Shown in pieces: positions 8,777 through 16,607 of a stretch of DNA of 64,000 bases. The translations under genes were made by a program, and so were the position numbers. The DNA comes from Chrysophaeum taylorii (lineage: Eukaryota; Sar; Pelagophyceae; Pelagomonadales; Pelagomonadaceae), in contig JAQMWT010000351.1 in assembly GCA_029834535.1 (NCBI GenBank), positions 62,001-126,000 of the forward strand. Reading direction: 5' to 3'. The notes beneath the pieces were generated by a model that saw only the letters and a list, made by a program, of their open reading frames with translations, was not told the origin of the DNA and did not search any database. The number at the start of each line of letters is the position of its first letter. The stretch's first letter is position 1.

Positions 8777-10036
8777 ATGATGTTCCTCTTGGTGCAGCTG
8801 CTTGTCGTCGGGGCCGCCAAGGCAGTCGAGGTGACGCGGTTTGTGCTTGTGGACGCGACGAAAGACAGCGACATCGGCCAGATTTTGGAGGGCGGCGGGA
8901 TCGAGCTCGATTTTGACCCAAAATTTTCCCTGACGATTCGCGCCGAGGCGAGCGAGGACGTTGGGTCGGTCAAGTTCAAGCTCCGCGGAAGCCAGCGCAC
9001 CGAGCGCGTCGAGAACGCGTCGCCCTTCGCGCTGTACGGGAACGCGGGCGCCGATTACGAGGGGGGCCTAGGATTGGGCGAATTCACGCTTACGGCGACG
9101 CCGTTCTCCGGCGGCGACGAAGGACCAGAAGTGAGCATAAATTTCGAAATCACGAGCACCAAAGATCCCGCGTGTCTTCCGTCGTCCGTCGACGTCGAAG
9201 GGTGCACGGGAGCGGCAATCATCTCTGCGACGGGGTGTGCTTATTTCGAAGCGTTCGAACTCGACGAAGCGTGCGCTCGAGCCGTCGAAGAGACCGATGC
9301 CGAGAAGAGCAGGGACCTCGCTTCTTTGCTGTCGATTGACTTGAACATCTACGCGGCGAGCGGCGGGGACCAGGGGGATCGCAACAAGATCGACGAAGTA
9401 TACGAGAATTCAGCTCTAACCCGGCGGCTCGAATTCGGCGGTAGAAGCGAGGAGTGCGATATTCCGGCCATCATGTGCTGCTGGGTGGACGGAGACGACA
9501 ACACGGACATCTGCTACGCGGACTCGTCGCGCGCTCCCGACGCCGTCCACGTCGAGAATGGGCTTCACTGGTTTGGTTCCGGGTACGAGGAAGGTCCGGC
9601 GTTTTGCCGGGGATTCGCGTGGGTGGAGGAGGACGAGGACCTCGGCCGCCGCTTCAAGGGCAACGCGTTCTTTTTCGTTGCCCTCAAAGACAACCTCTAC
9701 GTCGAGCCGGTTCCAGGGGCTCCGACGTGTGGATGCGTCGAGGAAATGCCCACGGTCTCCCGCGCGGACTGCGCGCAAGTCGACGTCAAAGAAACGTGGC
9801 GCCTCAGGTTCAACCGCCAGGAAGGTACCATAAAGAGCATCCGCCGCTTGTCGCTGGATATCGAGTACAACGCTTGTACGGGGGGACTCACGGACAACGA
9901 CCTCTTCTCCGAAATTGTGTCGCTCCATCCGCCGGGGGGGGACGCGGAGATCACCACCAACATCTCCCGCTACCTCGTCGGGCCCTCCGAAAAAGAAGAA
10001 TCTTCCAACTGCCCGAAAGACCACCTCGTCCTTTGA
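8777..10036 (+). CDS. Secreted protein with conserved Cys-rich ochrophyte domain
   Basis: The frame is open from an ATG at 8597, but the ATG at 8777 is preferred. It begins a clear signal peptide (MMFLLVQLLVVGAAKA), while the upstream codons encode low-complexity Arg from a GAA microsatellite. The mature N-terminus (VTRFVLVDATKDSDIG to about residue 125) is a beta-sandwich-like segment of the type SVKFKLRGS...ENASPFALYG, seen in large cell-surface proteins of algae and bacteria. The second half contains IMCCWVDGDDNTDICYAD, FCRGFAW, KGNAFFFVALKD and GAPTCGCVEEMPTVSRADC. I recall this Cys-rich block from diatom and other ochrophyte predicted secreted proteins of unknown function. About 420 aa after the chosen start. 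Function unknown; extracellular or cell-surface location is inferred. Confidence 0.8.
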   Translation: MMFLLVQLLVVGAAKAVEVTRFVLVDATKDSDIGQILEGGGIELDFDPKFSLTIRAEASEDVGSVKFKLRGSQRTERVENASPFALYGNAGADYEGGLGLGEFTLTATPFSGGDEGPEVSINFEITSTKDPACLPSSVDVEGCTGAAIISATGCAYFEAFELDEACARAVEETDAEKSRDLASLLSIDLNIYAASGGDQGDRNKIDEVYENSALTRRLEFGGRSEECDIPAIMCCWVDGDDNTDICYADSSRAPDAVHVENGLHWFGSGYEEGPAFCRGFAWVEEDEDLGRRFKGNAFFFVALKDNLYVEPVPGAPTCGCVEEMPTVSRADCAQVDVKETWRLRFNRQEGTIKSIRRLSLDIEYNACTGGLTDNDLFSEIVSLHPPGGDAEITTNISRYLVGPSEKEESSNCPKDHLVL

Positions 10037-10039
10037 CGA

Positions 10040-11021
10040 CATCCTTAGAACTGCGCCGTCCGCGTCTATATAATCCGCGAGTCTCGCGTGCCAAAACGTC
10101 TCCGTAGATGGTACGAGGTTGTCGGCGGCGACGTAGTAAAACAACCCCTGCGACGACACGACGTGGAGAAAGGGTTGATTCGAGCGACGGTCCGTTTCAA
10201 AAACCGCCGGCCAAGCCCCGACGGCCGACGGCCGACCCCAACGTAGCCGAACAGACGATGCTTCACAAAGGACCCGAGAGGGCTCCGGCCGGCTGCGCAG
10301 TTCTTCGACTACGACGGCGAGGCGCTGGCAATCGAGGTAAGCTTCTTCTCGCGGGCGCCATCTCTTCGTTTCTTCTTCCACCACTTCTTCTGGAAGCTCG
10401 ATCAAAAAGGACGACGGGACCAGCGACAACGCGCGGTGCGCGAGATCACTTTCGAAATGCGCTGGCTGCGGGTCATCTGCTGTGACAGCTTAGCGCGGGC
10501 TGAGGCACCAGTCGACGGCTGCTGCTGCTGGCGCCGATAAAGAAGAAGCTGCCTATCGACGGATTCCTCACCCCGAAGTCGTCCGGTGCCTTCTCCAAGT
10601 TGTCCTCCGCAACATACAAATGCTCGCGCGGGCTCCCGAAAACCTGCGCGCAGTCGCGGACGTCGGGGAGGAGGTGGTAAAACGGCTGCGAACTCTTCGT
10701 CTCCGTCTCGAGGTCCTCCCGCTCCGATCACCGGCCGCGCGTCCCACCCGACCACAACGCCCCGGTACCCCGCCTTGGTGTGCCTCAGCACCTCGCCGAT
10801 CCCAAACTTGAGCTTCGGCCGCGCCCACATACCCTCGATGTCCACGCTCGTCGCTTCCCGCAAAAAATCCAACGGATCCGACGCTCTGAGACCACGGCCT
10901 CGCGGAGCATCAGAGGCGACACAATCTTCCCGCGGACCTCCACGACAGCCTCCCGGGCCCACCGGAGGAGCGCGCGATACACGGCGCGCATCACCACGTC
11001 GGACGACGACGACGACGCCAT
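10040..11021 (-). pseudogene. YccV/hemimethylated-DNA-binding-domain protein, frame-disrupted
   Basis: Homology runs through three minus-strand frames in order. MASSSSSDVVMRAVYRALLR starts at 11021. LDFLREATSVDIEGMW then KFGIGEVLRHTKAGYRGVV follow around 10860-10740. SSQPFYHLLPDVRDC and LYVAEDNLEKAP lie around 10700-10600, and a second similar block (SNQPFLHVVSSQGLFYYVAA) around 10180. The KFxIGxVxRHxxxGYRGVV...QPFYHxLxD...YVAxxNLE pattern is that of YccV domains, found in bacterial HspQ and eukaryotic FBXO21. The gene is therefore probably a host FBXO21-like or YccV gene. At least three frame changes are needed and no good GT-AG introns explain them, so it is either a pseudogene or affected by sequencing indels. 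The 3' end is undefined and may overlap the upstream secreted-protein gene tail to tail. Confidence 0.55.
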
Positions 11022-11090
11022 TCGTCGTCAACAAAGGGTTAGTTATTACGTTTTTCACTACTAGAACAACACAAGGGGAGTAGGAGTATT
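11022..11090. promoter_or_regulatory. Short divergent intergenic/promoter region
   Basis: Only about 70 bp separates the divergent YccV-domain gene and the adenosine deaminase gene. It is AT-richer than both neighbours (GTTAGTTATTACGTTTTTCAC), so a shared bidirectional promoter is likely. Confidence 0.35.
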
Positions 11091-11990
11091 GTGATGATCG
11101 ATGGTGACGGGGTCGCGAGAATCGTGTGCGCGGCTGCGCCAGCGGACGAGGCGTGGACCGTCGTCGCCGGGTTCGTCGACGACAACAACAGGTCCGTGGT
11201 GTCGGTAGCCACCGGGTGCAAGTGGTCGGCCGGGGACGGGCTCCGAGACACGCACGCCGAAGTGCTGGCACGACGCGGGGTTGTGGCTGCTATGTGGTCG
11301 GAGGAGGAGGAGGTGGGGTCCGCGTTGCACTTCTACACGTCGTGGCCGCCGTGCGGGGATTTGACGCTCCCTGCGTTCACGGGAGCAAAGTTGTTCGATT
11401 GGCGGCGCGAGGGCGAACAAGACTCTGGGGTTCCGCGGTTGAAGGCGGGACGGTCGGACTTGCCCTTGCACAAGCGCGCGACGAGTCTTTCGTGCTCTGA
11501 CAAGTTGGTGAGATGGTGCGTCGCTGGCGTCGAAGGCGCTCTCCTGAGTTACGTTCGGGGTACGGTGCGCATCGCCTCGATCACGGTAGGAGGCGGCGAC
11601 GTAGACGCCGACAGGTTCAGAGCCCGGGTGGCCGCGACCGCGGCGATGGTTGGAGTCCCCTGCGAACTGCCCGTAGTCAGGACAACGCGCGTCGTTCCAA
11701 ATTTTCGGACCCTCGGGAAGTCGAACGTCGCGACCGTGTGGTGGCGCGGCTGCGGCGAGACCGAGATTTTAGTAGAGGGGAGGCTTCGGGGGTCGACGCG
11801 CAAAAAACCTAGATACTCCAGGCTCGCGACGCACCGTCTCTTCGAGGACTGGTTTTGCCCGCGGTTTCCAGGTGTTGCGTCCTCCTCCTCCGTGGAGGAC
11901 GCCAAGCAGAAGGCCCCCCGGACCGTCTCGAGAAAAGTCGCGGTCCTCCTGAGGGCCCAGGGACGTGCGTATTGCGGAATAACTAGTTAA
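11091..11990 (+). CDS. ADAT1: tRNA-specific adenosine deaminase, ADAT1/TAD1 type
   Basis: A single 299-codon frame with the adenosine-deaminase (editase) domain. It shows TGCKW then HAEVLARRG (zinc His55 and catalytic Glu57), SWPPCGDLTLP (zinc Cys88), TGAKL, and SCSDKLVRWCVAGVEGALLS (zinc Cys135). ADAT1 converts adenosine-37 of tRNA-Ala to inosine, in the nucleus or cytosol. The set H-A-E, PPC and SCSDK in this order and spacing separates it from ADAT2/3, which are shorter and use another spacing, and there are no double-stranded RNA-binding domains as in ADAR. It is shorter than yeast and human relatives (about 400-500 aa), with compact loops. All catalytic residues are present, so it should be active. 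The start at the first ATG (MMIDGDGVARIV) fits the family N-terminus. It ends only 4 bp from the stop of the convergent EF-hand gene. Confidence 0.88.
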   Translation: MMIDGDGVARIVCAAAPADEAWTVVAGFVDDNNRSVVSVATGCKWSAGDGLRDTHAEVLARRGVVAAMWSEEEEVGSALHFYTSWPPCGDLTLPAFTGAKLFDWRREGEQDSGVPRLKAGRSDLPLHKRATSLSCSDKLVRWCVAGVEGALLSYVRGTVRIASITVGGGDVDADRFRARVAATAAMVGVPCELPVVRTTRVVPNFRTLGKSNVATVWWRGCGETEILVEGRLRGSTRKKPRYSRLATHRLFEDWFCPRFPGVASSSSVEDAKQKAPRTVSRKVAVLLRAQGRAYCGITS

Positions 11991-11994
11991 CTCA

Positions 11995-13137
11995 TCAATT
12001 CCCCGGAATTATCCTTTTGTGCCGGACGACGACGCCGCCAGCACTCTTGGGTTTGTTGTCTTCTTTGCTGTTTCGTCGCTGCTTGTTGTTGTTGTGGACG
12101 TTGGACGCGAGGCGTCCTCGTCCTGCACTGAGACCCGATCCGAGTCGCACCATCGCCGCCGCTGTCATGTCCATGAAGCTGTGGGTCTTGGGGGGGAGTG
12201 TAGCCACCTTGGGGGCAGGCGCGGGCGCCTCGCCGCTCGTCGGCGCGTCGCGACTTTCCCCTCGGACGACGACACCACCACCATCTTCTTCTTCTTCTTC
12301 TTCAAGGGGAGCGGCGGCGGCGGCGTCGTCTTGTTGGACGGGACCCTCGGAAACGACGACAAAGCACCCGGGCTCGTCGAGGGTGTCGGCAGATGCCCGA
12401 AGTGTTATCGAGGTGGCTATCGAATCGAGACACCCGTCCCGCGAGTCCCTGAGAACAGCGTCTTCTCTGATTTTCTCCGCTCTCCAGGCCGTCCCGGGCA
12501 GGGAAAAGCAGTAGTCCTTGAACTCCTGCATGTTGACGGTCATGTCGTTGTCCTTGTCGAACATTGCCACGAGAGTTATGATCTCGTCGTTCGACAGATT
12601 CAACCGCAGTCGATCCAGACTCGCGAGAGCGTTTTTGAACTCGTCCGCGGATATCAGCCCGTCCCTCGAGCCGTCGAAGAACTTGAAAATGGCCTCCGAC
12701 GACAATCCGCGGGCCTTCGCGTGCTGAAGCACGTAATCGAGTTTAGTTTTTGGGTCCGAATCCGCCGAAATTCCGGTCGCCTGCAACAACGACTCTCGAA
12801 TCAACTGCGCCGTGCCGCCGTCGGTCAACGACATGGACATGTGCTCGAAGCTGCGTCGCCGTCGACTCTGCTTGGCCAATTCGAGTTCCTCCTTGCTCTT
12901 CGACCCAACGGTCGGATCCTTCGGCGCCGCGTACATCGACTTTCCGGCAAATTTTCGCGACAACGACCGAATCATCCGCCTCGTTGTCGTCTCCTTCTTT
13001 TCCTCCGTCCCCTCCGACCGCAAGATCTTCGATAACGGCGCATCCCCGTCCAACCTGCTCTTCTTACGTGGCGTACCAGCCATAGCGTTATCGAGAAGGA
13101 TACTTCTTTTCGTATCTTTCTTTTTTTTCCCACCCAC
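11995..13137 (-). CDS. EF-hand calcium-binding protein, 380 aa
   Basis: One intact frame. Two adjacent EF-hands occupy the centre. Loop 1 (residues 155-166, DGSRDGLISADE) has all calcium ligands. Loop 2 (194-205, DKDNDMTVNMQE) has Asp-1, -3, -5 and Glu-12 but Met instead of the usual Gly at position 6, so binding may be weaker. The N-terminal 100 residues are basic and Ser-rich (RMIRSLSRKFAGK) and the C-terminal third is disordered (poly-Ala, poly-Glu, Pro-rich). The EF-hand pair resembles that next to SCaMC or calcium-binding mitochondrial-carrier and calcium-kinase regulators, but no carrier or kinase domain is present. Probably a soluble calcium sensor; target unknown. Convergent with the ADAT1 gene. 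Confidence 0.82.
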   Translation of the reverse strand: MGGKKKKDTKRSILLDNAMAGTPRKKSRLDGDAPLSKILRSEGTEEKKETTTRRMIRSLSRKFAGKSMYAAPKDPTVGSKSKEELELAKQSRRRRSFEHMSMSLTDGGTAQLIRESLLQATGISADSDPKTKLDYVLQHAKARGLSSEAIFKFFDGSRDGLISADEFKNALASLDRLRLNLSNDEIITLVAMFDKDNDMTVNMQEFKDYCFSLPGTAWRAEKIREDAVLRDSRDGCLDSIATSITLRASADTLDEPGCFVVVSEGPVQQDDAAAAAPLEEEEEEDGGGVVVRGESRDAPTSGEAPAPAPKVATLPPKTHSFMDMTAAAMVRLGSGLSAGRGRLASNVHNNNKQRRNSKEDNKPKSAGGVVVRHKRIIPGN

Positions 13138-13465
13138 GACGGCCAGGGGGCGGTTCCTTCGAAACGAAGGCCCCTACGACGACGAGCCAACATGGAAGGA
13201 AAATGGGAGCTATGACTGACATGGAGACAGACCAGCTCGACGATCGACTGAAGGAGCGTGTTTTGTTTGATGAAACAGCCGTGACGCGCGCTCGAAACTC
13301 GGACCGGATGTTTCGAAGGATGAGAGCAGCAGGCGCCTGTGGAATTTGATCTTTATTGAGACCAACCAACCAACCAACCAACCCGCCAAATCGCGCACGT
13401 TAGTATAGTATTAATCACAATATCGCCCAACTGTTTGGAGGAAACTCGGAAATCATTCCAACCTC
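13138..13465. other. Intergenic with (ACCA)n repeat
   Basis: Divergent spacer between the EF-hand and betaine-lipid synthase genes, both on the minus strand. An ACCA array sits at about 13360-13382. No coding frame is credible. Confidence 0.5.
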
Positions 13466-16186
13466 CTACGTAGTATTCTTATTCTTCTTTTGTCCGACGA
13501 AGAGGTAGTGGGTCGGGTAGTAGGGCGTATAGGGGACCCTCGAGCGGCGCTCGGCGTAGTAGAAGGGCGTCGTCTCTTCGGCGAGGGTTTTGACGTGATT
13601 TCGGTCGAAGTAGACGCCGTCCAGCGCGAACCACTTTTTGTATACGAGCTGCAGGAGGTCCTCGTGCTCGAGGGTGGTGAAGTCGATCATGCCGAGGTAG
13701 CCGCCGTCGGCGAGCATGGAGGTCATGGTCCGGATCGCGGCTCGCCAGTCCCGGATCATGGTGAGACAGTAGGAACACGTCACGAAGGCGCATTTCGACG
13801 TCAAATCCGAGAACTCGGTGACGTCGACGTTGAAGAAGTCGACCAAATCGTCCAATCCGAGGTCTTTTACCCGCTGCTTCGCTACGTCGAGGAGTTCGGG
13901 GGATAAATCGATGAGGGCAATCTTGCGACCCAACGTCCGGAGATGGTGCGAGATGAATTCGACGTCGCGAGCGGTGCCGCAGCCGACGCAAGCTAAAACG
14001 TATTCTGCCTCGGGAGGAGGCTGCTTGGACCAAGGTAATGCGAATTTAAGAAGGGTGTCGCGGTCCGGGAGCAGAGACTCGCGGAAGCCGTCGTAGCGCG
14101 CGCCTTGGGTTTTGTAGAATGACGCGACGTCGACGTTCCTCGAGAACAACGCGTAGGTCGTCATAGCCCAGCATACCCTCAAGTCGTCCAACAACGAGTT
14201 CTTGTAGGTTTTGTGGGGACTAGTGGAGGGAGGGTTCAAGCAGGCCGCATCCACGTTCCGAGGTGTCGCGACCCATTGCGACAGATACCAGCCCACGCGA
14301 TCGTAGGATTCGAGCTCGTCGGGTTCTAGTTGGGCGAGGGCGGGCGAGTGAGGGCAGAAAAGGTCGTATCTCGACGTCGCCATCGAGGGGCCGGGGGCAT
14401 ACGAGCGCCAGAACACCCTCACTTCGGGAGCACATTTCGGGAGCAGCTTTGCGACCAAAGAACTCACGAGACCAGCAGGCATCCAGTCCATCGAATCGAG
14501 GAGACTCACGAAAGTGAATCCTCGATCGTCGACGTCGCCCCACGAGCCGTGAAAAAGTTCGACGCGCTTAAACGCTTCGCGGGACACGAGTTTTTCGTAG
14601 AATTCGGGAGCCATGTAGCGCGGGCATTTTGGGGATGGATCGAACTGGCCCGTGCAGTACCCGTGGTAGAAGTAGTTATCTTCGACCCACATCCGCTTCC
14701 TCACGATTTCCGATATGCGGTCGGAGAAGGCACGCGGCCTCCTCTCCACCAACGCCAGTTGCTCGGGGGGGACCCCGATCAACGGAGCGCAGTACGTCCA
14801 CACAAACGGCCACGAAAGGAATGCGGTGAGAAAATCAAACATCGGGCCGTTTTTTTTTATCGGCGGCCCTAAATTTCGTTGAAGAGCGCCGCTGACGCCG
14901 AGGGGTCGCGCCATCAACATCAACACGTAGGCCATCAGCCCGCTCGTCCCGCAGAACATAAAGTTGCACTGGAACAACGAATCCTGCGTTTCGTCCCAAA
15001 ACGCCCGCGACCCTTCGGCGCAGAGTTGATCGCGAAGTTTTCGAGAATACCACTCGTCGAACACGCGAGGATCCGACCTTCCCCACAGAGCAAAAAAGTC
15101 AGAATGTGGCATCTTCGCTTTCATGCACGCGAGCTTGAGATCCAGCACCGCAAGCTGCGCCTCGTTGAGATCCGCAGCCACGATCAGCTTGGGCTCTTCG
15201 ATGAGATAATCGAGGACGTTGCATCCCGCCGAAGATATCGTCAACACGATATCCTCCGAATTCAATTTCAACGCCTCTCGTTCGACCCTTGGATCTTCCC
15301 ACGAGATGTTGTATATCAATTTCCGTTCGGCAATCGCGAGAGATATGAAGGATTCGGTATAGGTGTCCACAAAAATCGCAATAGTCTGGTAACCGTAATA
15401 AGCCACCACGATCAACAGCCAAAACGATGCCAGACGGACCATCGTCCACACCTGCACGACGACCATCGACGCCAAAACGGCTAATTTCGACCGCAAAGTC
15501 CACGTCAATCCCGGCTCTCTCCACCACCCCGCAAACCACCACAGATGTTGTCTCAGCACCACCAAACCGAGCAAAAACCCGAGCTTGGAGAACCTCAATG
15601 CTTCGAACGTCGCGACCGTGTGATACAAGATCCGAAGCACGAAATACGCCAACGCAAACGCCCACGAATTCTTCGGCGACGACTCGTTGATTCTCGCGTA
15701 CGCCAAATACACCGTCGGCACCTCCTCGACGAGTCCGGCGCCGAAAAATACGGTCTGGTTCGTCGCGAGCAGCGCGAGAATCGCAACGGCGTAAAACGCG
15801 TGGTGCGTCCAGCCCGCCTGCCAATCCAACAATTCCTGGTAATCCATGCACCCCACAAACAAATCCGTCACGCAGTACGCGCAGAAAAACTGGGCCACCT
15901 TCCGGTCCATCGACGTCTCGCTGCGGCCGAGATCGAACCCATGCACCGCCAGATTCCTTACCCCACACGCCGACAACACCACCGACGACACGGCCGTCAG
16001 ATACCACGCGCGTCTCTTCCGCGTGCTCCGCGGCACGGCGACCTTGAGACTCAAGTACACGACGGCAAGCACACCGCACCACCCCAAAATCGCCAGGATC
16101 ATCTTGCTTGCTTGCTTCTTTCTTGGCGACTTATCTTTATTATCCTTACCCTCTTTTTCTGTCCTTTTTAGACCTTTCGTTCCCAA
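13466..16186 (-). CDS. BTA1: Betaine lipid (DGTS/DGTA) synthase with N-terminal TLC-like membrane domain
   Basis: A single 906-codon frame with three parts. Residues 28-270 are membrane-spanning and resemble a TLC (TRAM-LAG1-CLN8) domain: WQAGWTHHAFYAVAIL with paired His128-129, VEEVPTVYL, and further hydrophobic helices. Residues 285-650 match BtaA, the enzyme moving the 3-amino-3-carboxypropyl group of S-adenosylmethionine to diacylglycerol: YNISWEDPRVE, TISSAGCNVLDYLI, AADLNEAQLAVLDLKLA. Residues about 690-906 match BtaB, the methyltransferase adding three methyl groups: CVGCGTARDVEFI then ALIDLSPELLDVA. Together they make the head group of DGTS/DGTA, a phosphorus-free membrane lipid that replaces phospholipids, often induced by phosphate limitation. 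The A-then-B order matches the reaction order. The first ATG (16186) gives a basic leader; Met29 (MILAILGW) is an alternative start before the first helix. All parts look intact. Location is likely the endoplasmic reticulum. Confidence 0.9.
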   Translation of the reverse strand: MGTKGLKRTEKEGKDNKDKSPRKKQASKMILAILGWCGVLAVVYLSLKVAVPRSTRKRRAWYLTAVSSVVLSACGVRNLAVHGFDLGRSETSMDRKVAQFFCAYCVTDLFVGCMDYQELLDWQAGWTHHAFYAVAILALLATNQTVFFGAGLVEEVPTVYLAYARINESSPKNSWAFALAYFVLRILYHTVATFEALRFSKLGFLLGLVVLRQHLWWFAGWWREPGLTWTLRSKLAVLASMVVVQVWTMVRLASFWLLIVVAYYGYQTIAIFVDTYTESFISLAIAERKLIYNISWEDPRVEREALKLNSEDIVLTISSAGCNVLDYLIEEPKLIVAADLNEAQLAVLDLKLACMKAKMPHSDFFALWGRSDPRVFDEWYSRKLRDQLCAEGSRAFWDETQDSLFQCNFMFCGTSGLMAYVLMLMARPLGVSGALQRNLGPPIKKNGPMFDFLTAFLSWPFVWTYCAPLIGVPPEQLALVERRPRAFSDRISEIVRKRMWVEDNYFYHGYCTGQFDPSPKCPRYMAPEFYEKLVSREAFKRVELFHGSWGDVDDRGFTFVSLLDSMDWMPAGLVSSLVAKLLPKCAPEVRVFWRSYAPGPSMATSRYDLFCPHSPALAQLEPDELESYDRVGWYLSQWVATPRNVDAACLNPPSTSPHKTYKNSLLDDLRVCWAMTTYALFSRNVDVASFYKTQGARYDGFRESLLPDRDTLLKFALPWSKQPPPEAEYVLACVGCGTARDVEFISHHLRTLGRKIALIDLSPELLDVAKQRVKDLGLDDLVDFFNVDVTEFSDLTSKCAFVTCSYCLTMIRDWRAAIRTMTSMLADGGYLGMIDFTTLEHEDLLQLVYKKWFALDGVYFDRNHVKTLAEETTPFYYAERRSRVPYTPYYPTHYLFVGQKKNKNTT

Positions 16187-16607
16187 GGGGCTTATTTTTT
16201 ATTTATTAGCGGTGGTGGTGGTGGTGGTGGTGGTGGTCATATCGGATGATGCTTTTTTATTAAATGCTCGGCGCCGCTTGAAATCCGCGCGGACCCTCAA
16301 AAACCAATGCGGCTGCACGCTTCGCTTCCTCCTCCGCTTTGTAATCATATTCTCTCTTGTTGCATCCTCTACGTCTTCGCCGTCGTAGACACACACACAC
16401 GCACTTCTGCCGGAGTCCGATATAATATTATGATGGTTGTTTGTTGCATCGAATAATGGTCCCAAGAAACCGAACTATGCCTGCTCTGAACACTGGGAGA
16501 AAGTTGCCGAGGCTCTAATTGAAGAAGAAGATTGCGAGCGCTAGACTCGGTCGCAGCAGCCGTTCGGGAAACAACAAACCCACGGTCACGAGTCGAAGAC
16601 CCGCGAC
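16187..16607. other. Intergenic; (GGT)n microsatellite
   Basis: A GGT array at about 16209-16237. This is the upstream region of the betaine-lipid synthase and the 3' side of the NACHT-WD40 gene. No gene recognised. Confidence 0.5.

Noticed and set aside
9416-10429. 337-codon minus frame opposite the secreted protein
   Set aside because: Only its first ~130 codons carry YccV-like signature; the rest is antisense to the well-supported secreted-protein gene.
12019-13035. 338-codon plus frame opposite the EF-hand gene
   Set aside because: Overlaps an intact minus gene with two EF-hand loops; composition is typical of antisense GC-rich DNA.
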